The notes under the pieces are model-generated. The model had not been told where the DNA came from, ran no database searches, and saw only the letters and a program-made list of their open reading frames with translations. From the NCBI RefSeq assembly GCF_001942495.1, contig NZ_MKZS01000001.1:3092280-3156279 (forward strand): DNA of 64,000 bases, given 5' to 3'. The position numbers and the translations under genes were made by a program. The DNA is from Moorena bouillonii PNG (GTDB taxonomy: Bacteria > Cyanobacteriota > Cyanobacteriia > Cyanobacteriales > Coleofasciculaceae). Shown here piece by piece: positions 54,862 through 62,757 of the stretch; position 1 is the first letter of the stretch, and each line of letters begins with the position of its first letter.

Positions 54862-55197
54862 ATGGAAAAAATAATCCAGTATCGCCAATACATTAAACAA
54901 CTTCTGAGTGATTATGCCAGTAAAAGTCCATCTGATCAAGATGTTGAAGCTGCCTTAATATTTGACTCAGACCACGACCATTACCAAGTTGTCTATACTG
55001 GTTGGAAGAATCGCCAACCAATGTATGGTTGTGTTCTACATATGAGTATCAAGAATAGGAAAATTTGGATACATCATGATGGAACTGAAATTGGTTTTGC
55101 CAACGAACTTGTTAAATTGGGAGTACCAAAAACTGATATTGTACTAGCATTTCAAGAACCTGCTGTACGTCAATATACTGACTTTGCAGTGAATTAG
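54862..55197 (+). CDS. xisI: XisI family protein
   Basis: 111 aa, the usual XisI length. GAGG 15 nt before ATG. Typical segments are YRQYIKQLLSDYASKSPSDQ, a middle HYQVVYTGWKNRQPMYGC, VLHMSIKNRKIWIHHDGTEI and a C-terminal IVLAFQEPAVRQYT. XisI controls excision of the fdxN element in Anabaena; in most cyanobacteria it is paired with xisH. No xisH is in the window, so its role here is open. Confidence 0.85.
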   Translation: MEKIIQYRQYIKQLLSDYASKSPSDQDVEAALIFDSDHDHYQVVYTGWKNRQPMYGCVLHMSIKNRKIWIHHDGTEIGFANELVKLGVPKTDIVLAFQEPAVRQYTDFAVN

Positions 55198-55490
55198 AGT
55201 AAATTCATCGGCATTTTTTATAATTTTAGAGGTAAATTGACTGTCATAGAACTTATCAGCAAACACTATGCCACCGCATACCCAGTATGTTCACGAATCT
55301 CGGGGGGATGAAAAGCAAGAACAATCCTATCCTTCGGTACTCCTGAAGCAACCAATTCATCCGTGATACCATCTTCAATACCGTCGTAGTGAATCCAGAT
55401 TTTACCATCGCGGATTTGAGCATGAACAATGGTACCATATACACGGCGATGATTTTCCCAGCCTTCATCGAGCAGCATAAAATGATTGCG

Positions 55491-55522
55491 TTCGCGTAGC
55501 GTGACCTACGGTCAATCGCTAC
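55491..55522. repeat. Family A repeat inside xisI copy
   Basis: TTCGCGTAGCGTGACCTACG then GTCAATCGCT. On the minus strand it splits a would-be GCGATCGC between the SSD and NH codons of xisI. Confidence 0.78.
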
Positions 55523-55597
55523 TGATAATTACAGAGGTTGTCACATCACCATAGCGGTAAGGAAGATTGGCGTAATACTTTAAAATATTTTCTAGCG

Positions 55598-55650
55598 ATG
55601 CAGCGCGGTCTTGGGGGTTTCCCCCATGAGCGACTGCATCAAGACAGGGT
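55598..55650. repeat. Family B repeat inside xisI copy
   Basis: Cleanest copy of family B: GATGCAGCGCGGTCTTGG, a GGGGGTTTCCCCC dyad, then CATGAGCGACTGCATC; the GATGCAG/CTGCATC ends are inverted. Confidence 0.78.
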
Positions 55651-55787
55651 TTCACGCCATTGCTCTAAACGTTGATTGGTGGTTTCCATTCGATAATTTC
55701 CTCAATATTTACATCGAAAAAAAGTACTGGAACTAAAACCAGGACTGCCATTAACCACAACTGGCTTTACTTTAATTTATCAAAAAA

Positions 55788-56906
55788 ATGAGTAACCATA
55801 CTGAAAACTTCCCTTTAGACAAAGACTTAACCTTAAGCGACTCCTCCAATCCCTTAACCATTCCCACAACTTCCCTATCCCTCACCAAACAAAACGACAA
55901 AATCATCGAATGTCGTCTTACCTTCTGTGTAACCCCCGAACTTTACCACCGCATCGATACCGAAAAACTATTCAACCTCAAACCAGAAGTACGGGCACCC
56001 ATCAGTGGTGGTAACTTTCTCCCCAGTGGTGACATCCAAATTGAAACCACTCTCCAACCGGATTTACTGCCACAGCTATTAGAAAAGGCTTCCACCGCAG
56101 AAGAAGCTGCTAACTACCTGCTTCACCTTTGTCAACAACCCGAAAACCCCTTAACAAACAAACTACTCAACACCGAAAGCTGGCTATGCTTATCGGTAAA
56201 ACAGCAACAACCCAACGGTGAAGTCGGTTATAACACCTTCTGGAACTACCTTAATCCTTCCACCATTAACCACCCAGAAGCTACCAGCGAAGAACTGTCA
56301 GAAGGAATTGTTAACTTTTTCCAAGAATGGACCCAAGCCAATTTAGCTGAAGCTACCCAAAACGCTACCTCTGAATTTCTTGAGGGAATTACCAGCGTTT
56401 TCAACGAATTAGTTGATGAAAAATTCTCCGACACAGAAGAAGATCCCACCACAAACCAATCAATCTTTACCGCAATAGTTAACTTTTTTGAATCAGACCA
56501 ATGGCAATTTGTCAATATACCAGAAACATCAGCCTTGCGTCTTTTATTCCGGGGTGAAAACGGACAATGGACTTGCTACGCCCAAGCCAGAGAAGAACAA
56601 AGACAATTCGTTTTTTATTCAATGTGCCCCGTTAAGGCTCCAGAAAACAAGCACCTAGCTATCACAGAATTCATCACCCGCGCCAACTATGGCATGATTA
56701 TGGGTAACTTTGAATTCGATTTAGACGATGGAGAAATCCGCTACAAAACCAGCATTGATGTAAAAGAGGACAATCTTAGTTTGGCTTTAATTAAACCAAT
56801 AGTTTATGCTAACGTGATGACAATGGATGAATATTTACCAGGAATTATGGCAGTTATTGAATCAGAGGTGGAGGTGAAAGAAGCGATTTTGCGGATTGAG
56901 GGTTAA
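55788..56906 (+). CDS. YbjN domain protein
   Basis: 372 aa. N-terminal about 225 residues are an unrecognised, cytosolic domain (two sub-parts joined by an acidic linker). The C-terminal 140 residues match the YbjN/DUF1790 pattern: FFESDQWQF, LLFRGENGQWTCYAQARE, EFITRANYGMIMGNFEFD, EIRYKTSIDV. YbjN folds resemble type III secretion chaperones. Function unknown; it may be a chaperone for a cargo in the region. No RBS seen. Confidence 0.78.
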   Translation: MSNHTENFPLDKDLTLSDSSNPLTIPTTSLSLTKQNDKIIECRLTFCVTPELYHRIDTEKLFNLKPEVRAPISGGNFLPSGDIQIETTLQPDLLPQLLEKASTAEEAANYLLHLCQQPENPLTNKLLNTESWLCLSVKQQQPNGEVGYNTFWNYLNPSTINHPEATSEELSEGIVNFFQEWTQANLAEATQNATSEFLEGITSVFNELVDEKFSDTEEDPTTNQSIFTAIVNFFESDQWQFVNIPETSALRLLFRGENGQWTCYAQAREEQRQFVFYSMCPVKAPENKHLAITEFITRANYGMIMGNFEFDLDDGEIRYKTSIDVKEDNLSLALIKPIVYANVMTMDEYLPGIMAVIESEVEVKEAILRIEG

Positions 56907-56949
56907 GACATATAGCAATTCTACGACTTGTGAGGTACAAATTTATGGG

Positions 56950-57015
56950 TTTTAGGGAGCAGGGAGCAGGGAGCAGGGAGCAGGGAGCAAGGAAGAGGGA
57001 AGATGGAAGAGGGAA
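56950..57015. repeat. GGGAGCA / GGAAGAG tandem repeat
   Basis: Five GGGAGCA units then GGAAGAGGGAAGATGGAAGA. Inverted relative to the CTCCCTG repeat at 44610. Confidence 0.85.
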
Positions 57016-57117
57016 GAGTCAATTTGAGGTACAATAACGGAGCCATAAAGTTGTGGGAGTAAATGCAGTAAATTTGTTTGATATAGATATTGGATTGGTG
57101 AGGTATCAGCAATCACA

Positions 57118-57369
57118 TTAGGCATTTCCTAAATCCTCTGTTAATTCTGCTTCTGTTAATCTGAAAGTGTTGATACCATAGTCCCTCAACTTAGATAAAA
57201 AAACTACTCGCTCAATACCAGCTAGTTGAGCAGCAGCACCAGAGGAAAGTTTACCTAATTCATAAAGTTTCATCGCAGCACTTAAACATAATTCTTGTCC
57301 TAGTTGTTCTGGTGTTAGGTTTAAAGCCTCTGCGGTTTCTTCTGGAACAGATAGGGTAACTTGATACAT
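57118..57369 (-). CDS. UPF0175 family antitoxin-like protein
   Basis: 83 aa from ATG 57369 (MYQVTLSVPEETAEALNL). It has the UPF0175 pattern with an HTH-like middle (LGKLSSGAAAQLAGIERVVF) and the FLSKLRDYGI end. These proteins often sit beside a small PIN-type toxin gene; none is here. Confidence 0.78.
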   Translation of the reverse strand: MYQVTLSVPEETAEALNLTPEQLGQELCLSAAMKLYELGKLSSGAAAQLAGIERVVFLSKLRDYGINTFRLTEAELTEDLGNA

Positions 57370-57477
57370 AATCAACGGGAAAGCTACTTTGCTATAAATA
57401 TAGCATTTATCAAATAGGTGAGGTACAGCCCGTAGGGAGCATGTCAGTGCTATAAGGTACACAATTTATAGATTTTA

Positions 57478-57520
57478 GGGAATAGGGAATAGGGAACAGG
57501 GAACAGGTAAGAAGGTAAAA
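57478..57520. repeat. GGGAATA / GGGAACA tandem
   Basis: Two GGGAATA and two GGGAACA units, related to the 56950 repeat. Confidence 0.75.
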
Positions 57521-57588
57521 ATATTGTGTACCTCATTATGATAAAAAACGCTATATTAACTTTAACAAGGATAACGTCGAGGTGCGCA

Positions 57589-58176
57589 ATGGATCTACAC
57601 AAATCTAAAACTATACTCTTGACTAGCATACTCTTGGCATACTTGAGTCTCAATGCTTGTAACGAACAAGAGACACCGCCACCGGATACATCCACTTCCT
57701 ATCCATCTCCTATAATAGAAGTAGAAACATCCCCAACTCCTACCCAAACTCAAACTACTCCTAAGCAAAGAAACGTTAAAGTTTTTTTTCCCAAGCAACC
57801 TCAAAGTAATCAGGATTTTAGGTATGTAGAACCTGTAGTCAGAAGCACCACTAGTCGTGCAGTGGCTACTTTTGCCATTGAACAGTTGATTATTGGTCCG
57901 ACCAAAGCAGAAACTAAAATTGGTTTCACCGAAGCACTACAACTTAAAGGTAGCTCCAACTGTGGTAAAGATTTTACCCTCTCTATTGCAGCAGAAACCG
58001 CGACCCTCAAGTTTTGCCGTGCCATTCCTTCCCCTGGAGTAGGCTATGATGCTAGAGCTACCAGTGCTATTGAATCTACCCTCAAACAGTTCTCAACTAT
58101 CAAATCGGTAGTTATCCTCAACAAAGAGGGCAATTGTTTTGGGGACTTAAGTGGTGAAAACTTCTGCAGGAAGTAG
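57589..58176 (+). CDS. GerMN-domain lipoprotein
   Basis: 195 aa from ATG 57589 (GAGG 10 nt upstream). Signal with lipobox-like LSLNAC (Cys24), a Pro/Thr-rich spacer about 30-65, then a GerMN domain (NVKVFFPKQ ... ATFAIEQLIIGPTKAE ... IKSVVILNKEG). GerMN domains are known from spore germination proteins and cell-wall factors in cyanobacteria, here probably periplasmic and membrane-anchored. Function unknown. Confidence 0.78.
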   Translation: MDLHKSKTILLTSILLAYLSLNACNEQETPPPDTSTSYPSPIIEVETSPTPTQTQTTPKQRNVKVFFPKQPQSNQDFRYVEPVVRSTTSRAVATFAIEQLIIGPTKAETKIGFTEALQLKGSSNCGKDFTLSIAAETATLKFCRAIPSPGVGYDARATSAIESTLKQFSTIKSVVILNKEGNCFGDLSGENFCRK

Positions 58177-58280
58177 GATAAAAGCAATACATCGTTACTC
58201 CTTACTTCCTACTTCCTACTCCCTTGGGTGCAGCGCTAAGATTCTTTACCCATAGGATTATTTCCTACATTGACCAAAGG

Positions 58281-58454
58281 TCACGCTACGCGAACAAAGA
58301 TAATCACAAATTGAGCATCAGGCATCAGCCGTTTAAGGGCTTTTAAATGACCTTCCGCATCCGAGCGCTTGCGGAACCGAGCAACAACTACTCGTTGCAT
58401 TTTAGGCAATAGGCGGACTATCACCCACGGATGAAGGCGTTCAGAATAAGACAT
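58281..58454 (-). CDS. Small 57-aa protein with repeat-derived C-terminus
   Basis: MSYSERLHPWVIVRLLPKMQ onward, a conserved-looking basic cyanobacterial small protein. It would normally end just after QFVIIF, but the last codons and the TGA stop come from a family A repeat (TTCGCGTAGCGTGACC), giving VRVA as the new tail. The protein may still work, as only the end is changed. Function unknown. Confidence 0.6.
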   Translation of the reverse strand: MSYSERLHPWVIVRLLPKMQRVVVARFRKRSDAEGHLKALKRLMPDAQFVIIFVRVA

Positions 58455-58484
58455 AATCAAACTATATCCTTTTCTAGGGGTACT

Positions 58485-58525
58485 AGAGCCAGCCTTGGAC
58501 TGTCGAGAACCTGTAGGCTGGCTCT
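58485..58525 (-). other. 10-bp hairpin upstream of the small gene
   Basis: AGAGCCAGCC (58485-58494) pairs with GGCTGGCTCT (58516-58525) around a 21-nt loop. On the minus strand it sits 31 nt before the ATG at 58454, in the leader. Confidence 0.5.
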
Positions 58526-58849
58526 TAACATGGAACGTTTAACCTCCATGTCAATTTTATTATAACAGACAAATAAACTTATATTATAACATAATTTGAG
58601 AATTTTTGTAACAAATCCGTTGCAGATTGTTTACAGTTATCTCTCTTCCATCAGATTGGGTATATAGCATTTTTTTTGGAGAGATAAACATAGGATTGAG
58701 ATCAAAAGGGAACAGCGTATCTGGGAACAGGGAACAGTATAAAAGAGCTCCGAATAATTTTTGATGTTATGAAAAATTAGCAACATTGTTCATGACCTAT
58801 TGAGAAATGTTATATATTAAAAATAAGCCGATTTTTGATATAAATTGCC

Positions 58850-59443
58850 ATGATTGCTCAACTTGACACTCCCCAAATGTCCCCCCAGGACTATTTAGCT
58901 TGGGAAGCAGAGCAACTTGCCCGCTACGGCTATATTGACGGTCAGATCTATGCCATGACTGGGGGCACCATCCCCCATAACCAAGTAGCTGTAAATCTAG
59001 TCGCTTTAATCAAACCCCATCTGCGGGGTAAACAATGTAAAACCTTGAGCAGCGATGCCAAAGTTGGGATTACAGAACAAGGTCCTTTTCACTATCCAGA
59101 CGTATCCGTTACCTGTGATCACAGAGACCGCACTGCCCGGGATTATATTCGTTATCCTTGTCTCATTGTAGAAGTGCTCTCTAGCACCACAGAAGCCTTG
59201 GACCGTGGCCAAAAATTTAGACACTATCGCCACATTGAAACATTACGAGAATATGTTTTAATTGATCCCGATCAAATGAGCGTAGAATGCTATCGATTAA
59301 ACGAAAACCAGAGATGGGAACTGTACCATTATCCTAGTAGCCCTGATCGCCCAGAGGATTGTCAAGTTGAACTTACCAGCATTGAGCTAGCATTTCCCAT
59401 TAACTTGCTTTACGAAGACATTGACCAACTCGATAACAGCTAA
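58850..59443 (+). CDS. Uma2 family endonuclease-like protein
   Basis: 197 aa. Restriction-like Uma2 fold: YGYIDGQIYAMTGGTIPHNQ, KTLSSDAKVGI, FHYPDVSVTCD, YIRYPCLIVEVLSSTTEA and FRHYRHIETLREYVLID, giving the PD-(D/E)XK-type acidic residues. Biological role unclear; expanded in cyanobacteria. Its stop is 4 nt before the Rpn start, so the two are probably cotranscribed. Confidence 0.88.
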   Translation: MIAQLDTPQMSPQDYLAWEAEQLARYGYIDGQIYAMTGGTIPHNQVAVNLVALIKPHLRGKQCKTLSSDAKVGITEQGPFHYPDVSVTCDHRDRTARDYIRYPCLIVEVLSSTTEALDRGQKFRHYRHIETLREYVLIDPDQMSVECYRLNENQRWELYHYPSSPDRPEDCQVELTSIELAFPINLLYEDIDQLDNS

Positions 59444-59447
59444 AACG

Positions 59448-60365
59448 ATGAGATTTATCAATCCCAAAACTGACTACGCCTTCAAAAAAATATTTGGTTC
59501 CGCTGAAAGTAAAGACATTCTGATTAGTTTTCTCAATGCCTTGATTTATGACGGTAACTCTACCATTGAAGACTTAGAAATCATTAATCCCAACTTACCG
59601 CCAAAAGTTGAGGGCTTAAAAGATACTTACCTTGATGTCAAAGCTAAACTGAATGATAGCACCCTGGTCATCATCGAAATGCAAGTTTTAAATGTGCAAT
59701 CCTTTGGTAAAAGAGTATTGTTCAACGCTGCTAAAACCTACGCCTTTCAACTACAAAAGGGAGAGGGCTACCGCATGCTCAAACCAGTCATTGCTCTAAC
59801 CCTGACCGATTTTGAAATGTTCGCCAATCGCCATCATTTTACCTCTCGTTTCGTTTATCGAGAAGTATCTGATGGGTCGGTGTATCCCGAAAACGATATC
59901 GAACTAGTGTTCGTTGAGTTACCAAAGTTTACCAAAGAACTCCCAGAACTCGAAACCATTACCGATAAATGGATTTACTTTATCAAATCTGCGCGATCGC
60001 TTGCCTCCATCCCCGAAAATATGGACAATATTCCGGAATTACAACGAGCCTTTGAAATTGCCAATCAAGCCAATTTAACCCCCACTGAACTTGAAGATTT
60101 GGAACGTCGAGAAATGTTTATCTACGATCAGCAGGGAGCAGTTGCTCTTGGTCGGGAAGAAGGTCGGGAAGAAGGTCTTCAAGAAGGTCGTCAAGAAGGT
60201 CGTCAAGAAGGTCTTCAAGAAGGTAGGCTGGAAGGGAAAAAAGAAGAACAACGCATGATTGCTCAAAAATTACTCACTGTACTAGATGACGAAGCGATCG
60301 CCGCAACAACAGGATTAAGTCTAGAAGTAGTTCGAGAGCTGCGCGAGACAATGAATGAACCATGA
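59448..60365 (+). CDS. Rpn family recombination-promoting nuclease / putative transposase
   Basis: 305 aa from ATG 59448. N-terminal MRFINPKTDYAFKKIFGSAE and TLVIIEMQVLNVQSFGKR (D and ExQ nuclease residues) match the Rpn/PDDEXK transposase family. The C-terminal tail is a run of 12-bp-coded EGRQ/EGLQ repeats (REEGLQEGRQEGRQEGLQEG), then KKEEQ. Rpn nucleases promote RecA-independent recombination in other bacteria. The stop overlaps the next mini-ORF start in ATGA. Confidence 0.85.
   Translation: MRFINPKTDYAFKKIFGSAESKDILISFLNALIYDGNSTIEDLEIINPNLPPKVEGLKDTYLDVKAKLNDSTLVIIEMQVLNVQSFGKRVLFNAAKTYAFQLQKGEGYRMLKPVIALTLTDFEMFANRHHFTSRFVYREVSDGSVYPENDIELVFVELPKFTKELPELETITDKWIYFIKSARSLASIPENMDNIPELQRAFEIANQANLTPTELEDLERREMFIYDQQGAVALGREEGREEGLQEGRQEGRQEGLQEGRLEGKKEEQRMIAQKLLTVLDDEAIAATTGLSLEVVRELRETMNEP
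60147..60236 (+). repeat. 12-bp tandem repeat in rpn C-terminus
   Basis: GGTCGTCAAGAA/GGTCTTCAAGAA units, about six copies, encoding GRQE/GLQE. Likely to vary in copy number. Confidence 0.75.
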
Positions 60366-60505
60366 ATACTAAGTTTTCCCAAACCCTTTGGTCTAATCCA
60401 GAGCGAACGCGCCCCGCGTGACCGTAGGTCAATCGCTTTTAGCGTGGCCGTAGGCCAATCGCGTTTTTTCCTCATATCCAAAGATTACCAACTTCGCCAA
60501 CACCC
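60362..60505 (+). pseudogene. Mini-ORF broken by a HIP1-nested repeat
   Basis: MNTKFSQTLWSNPERTR from ATG 60362, overlapping the rpn stop in ATGA. A 52-bp insert (60407-60458) then shifts the frame and stops it. Joining the flanks restores RFFLISKDYQLRQHPPIL. A second, uninterrupted relative begins at 54602. Confidence 0.65.
60407..60458. repeat. Double family A repeat inserted in a HIP1 site
   Basis: Two units (CGTGACCGTAGGTCAATCGC, AGCGTGGCCGTAGGCCAAT) fill the middle of GCGATCGC; the same spot is an intact GCGATCGC in the relative at 54602. Confidence 0.8.
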
Positions 60506-60575
60506 TCCCATCTTGTGAAGTTAGCCGTGATGAGGCGAAAACTGCGCTCAATTCCCAATACCGATTTCAAGGAAA

Positions 60576-62717
60576 ATGGTATACCCCATGTTCGAAGATC
60601 TACTCTCAGCCTTAGAAAGACTAAATAAACTACTAGAGCAAGCAGTAATAAAAGCACAAGCTGTCTACGGTTCTCAAGCAGCTACTGACCCTTATCGAGG
60701 TCTTCGTATTGATCGCGATCAGGTCAAGCAACTCCTAGATCGTGAACCAGGGATACCTTTGTTTGCAGTAGATGCAGAAAAAACTGAGTCCGATCAGACT
60801 AACAATACACCATTAAACTGGCTGAAACAGACTTTCGGTTTGTCTGGATTTGATTTAGACATAATGCTGATTGCCCTGGCTCCAGAAATTGATTTAAGTT
60901 ACGAGGGTCTGTATGCCTATCTCCAGGATGATGTGACTCGCAGGCGACCTAGTATTGATTTAGCCTTAAATTTACTATGTCCCTCTGCTGAAGCCAAGCT
61001 GTTGCAACGAGTTCATTTTGCTCCTGACGCACCGTTAATCAAACATGGTTTACTTCACTTAATTCCTGACCCTCATCAGGTTAAACCACCAATATTATCC
61101 TATTATCTCAAGCTAGATGATCAGGTTATCCATTCTCTGTTAAAACAAAAGAGTCTTGAACCGCGTTTAGAATCTTGGTGTCAATTGATAGATAGTCCTA
61201 CTGTTGAGGACAAGTTACCGATTAAGGATGACATTAAACACATAGTTCCTAAGCTAGTCAAACACGCTCAACATACTAGTCAGCCTCTACATCTGTATTT
61301 CTCTGGTTTATATTCTACTGAAAAACGCCGTGGAGCGATCGCCCTTGCCGCTCAACTCAACAAGCAGTTATTGATTGCGGATTTAGCTCAAGCTTTAGCA
61401 ATTAAGGAAGAGTTTGACCAACTGCTAAAATTGCTATTTCGTGAAGCATGTTTTCACGATGCTATCCTCTATCTAGAAAGTCTGGAAAGTTTAGATGCAC
61501 TACAGACCAAAGAGCAGCATCTGTTATATAAAAGCTTACTTGACAGACTAACTGAGGAAAAAAGTGTGGTGATCTTATCTGGAACACAGTCGTTGGTGCC
61601 AAAGTTTACCAATCTCCAGGGTGTGATTACTTTACCTTTTGCTACACCGGATTTTTATCAACGGCGCGTTTACTGGCAAGCTACTTTAGAAACTAAAGGA
61701 ATTGTACTTAGCGATCGCGACTTGGATACCCTAGCCAATCGTTTTACCTTGAGTTCAGCCCAAATAGCAGGAGCAGTAACAACTGCTTGTAATCAGGCTT
61801 TGTGGCGTGCTGCTGCCGAATTTGAAGAATTGCCATTAAACAGTACAATTAAGCCAACCCTAAATGACTTATTAGCAGCGGCTCGTGACCAATCTGGTAG
61901 TAATTTAACTGAATTAGCTCGCAAACTTAACCCTAAGTATAGTTGGCAAGACATTATCTTACCCCCCGATCAACTCGCTCAGCTCAAAGAAATTTGTAAT
62001 CAAGCCAAGTATCGTCATATTGTCTATGAGAAATGGGGCTTTCACCGCAAGCTATCCATTGGCAAAGGATTAAATGTACTATTTTCAGGTCCACCAGGCA
62101 CAGGTAAGACCATGGCGGCGGAAGTGATTGCTAATGAACTACAGCTTGAGCTATACAAAATTGATTTATCCCAAGTTGTCAGTAAGTACATTGGCGAGAC
62201 TGAGAAAAATCTCAACCGCATTTTTATGGCTGCGGAAACAGCTAACGCTATCCTTCTGTTTGACGAAGCAGATGCTCTGTTTGGCAAACGCTCTGAAGTT
62301 CGAGATGCTCATGACCGCTACGCCAATATTGAAGTTGGGTATCTGTTGCAGAAGATGGAGGAATATGAGGGGATATCAATTTTGACCACAAATTTGCGCC
62401 AAAATTTAGACGAGGCATTTGTCCGTAGGTTAGCCTTTACAGTACACTTTCCCTCACCAGATGAAGCTAGTCGTCGGCGCATTTGGGAGGGGATTTGGAC
62501 TGAAGAAATCCCCTTGTCAGCAGATGTAGATTTTGAGTTTTTGGCACGACAGTTCAAATTGAGTGGAGGGAATATCAAGAATATTGCCCTAGCAGCAGCT
62601 TTTCTAGCAGCTGAAGCAGGTAGTGGAGTGATGATGGAACATTTGTTACAGGGCACTCGCCGGGAGTATCAGAAGATGGGTAAGGTCTGGAGTGATGGAA
62701 TGCGATCGCATACATAA
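60576..62717 (+). CDS. eCIS-associated AAA+ ATPase
   Basis: 713 aa, ATG with AAGGA 3-4 nt upstream; ATG 60588 (MFEDLLSALERL) is an alternative. N-terminal about 230 residues (AQAVYGSQAATDPYRGLRID, FGLSGFDLDIMLIALAPEID, DVTRRRPSIDLALNLLCPSA) are the usual head of the AAA ATPase in Afp/PVC-type loci. The AAA core is C-terminal, with Walker A GPPGTGKTMAAEV and Walker B ILLFDEADALFGKRSEV, sensor region and arginine finger area (RRLAFTVHFP). Likely helps assemble the contractile particle or load cargo. 40 bp before the MoxR-like gene. Confidence 0.85.
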   Translation: MVYPMFEDLLSALERLNKLLEQAVIKAQAVYGSQAATDPYRGLRIDRDQVKQLLDREPGIPLFAVDAEKTESDQTNNTPLNWLKQTFGLSGFDLDIMLIALAPEIDLSYEGLYAYLQDDVTRRRPSIDLALNLLCPSAEAKLLQRVHFAPDAPLIKHGLLHLIPDPHQVKPPILSYYLKLDDQVIHSLLKQKSLEPRLESWCQLIDSPTVEDKLPIKDDIKHIVPKLVKHAQHTSQPLHLYFSGLYSTEKRRGAIALAAQLNKQLLIADLAQALAIKEEFDQLLKLLFREACFHDAILYLESLESLDALQTKEQHLLYKSLLDRLTEEKSVVILSGTQSLVPKFTNLQGVITLPFATPDFYQRRVYWQATLETKGIVLSDRDLDTLANRFTLSSAQIAGAVTTACNQALWRAAAEFEELPLNSTIKPTLNDLLAAARDQSGSNLTELARKLNPKYSWQDIILPPDQLAQLKEICNQAKYRHIVYEKWGFHRKLSIGKGLNVLFSGPPGTGKTMAAEVIANELQLELYKIDLSQVVSKYIGETEKNLNRIFMAAETANAILLFDEADALFGKRSEVRDAHDRYANIEVGYLLQKMEEYEGISILTTNLRQNLDEAFVRRLAFTVHFPSPDEASRRRIWEGIWTEEIPLSADVDFEFLARQFKLSGGNIKNIALAAAFLAAEAGSGVMMEHLLQGTRREYQKMGKVWSDGMRSHT

Positions 62718-62757
62718 TCCGGCCATGATCAGTAGTAAGCCAGTTTTATAAGGTGCT

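Larger units (their letters stand above)
55266..55689 (-). pseudogene. xisI copy broken by two repeat insertions
   Basis: From ATG 55689 the minus strand gives METTNQRLEQWRETLS, then family B repeat sequence (55598-55650) with a stop, then LENILKYYANLPYRYG and DVTTSVIISSD, then family A (about 55491-55515) with stops, then HFMLLDEGWENHRRVYG and IHYDGIEDGITDELV to the normal XisI end. Removing both repeats restores a full XisI reading frame of the expected length, so the gene was killed by repeat insertion rather than by decay. Confidence 0.82.
58177..58849. other. Gap with a small gene and AT-rich upstream of Uma2
   Basis: Holds the small gene at 58281-58454, a hairpin at 58485-58525, a CTACTTCCTACT-type low-complexity run near 58200 and an AT-rich 58550-58840 stretch that probably has the promoter of the Uma2 gene. 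Confidence 0.55.

Noticed and set aside
60472-60657. Minus-strand hydrophobic frame overlapping the AAA gene start
   Set aside because: Shadow of the real AAA+ gene; no independent signal.
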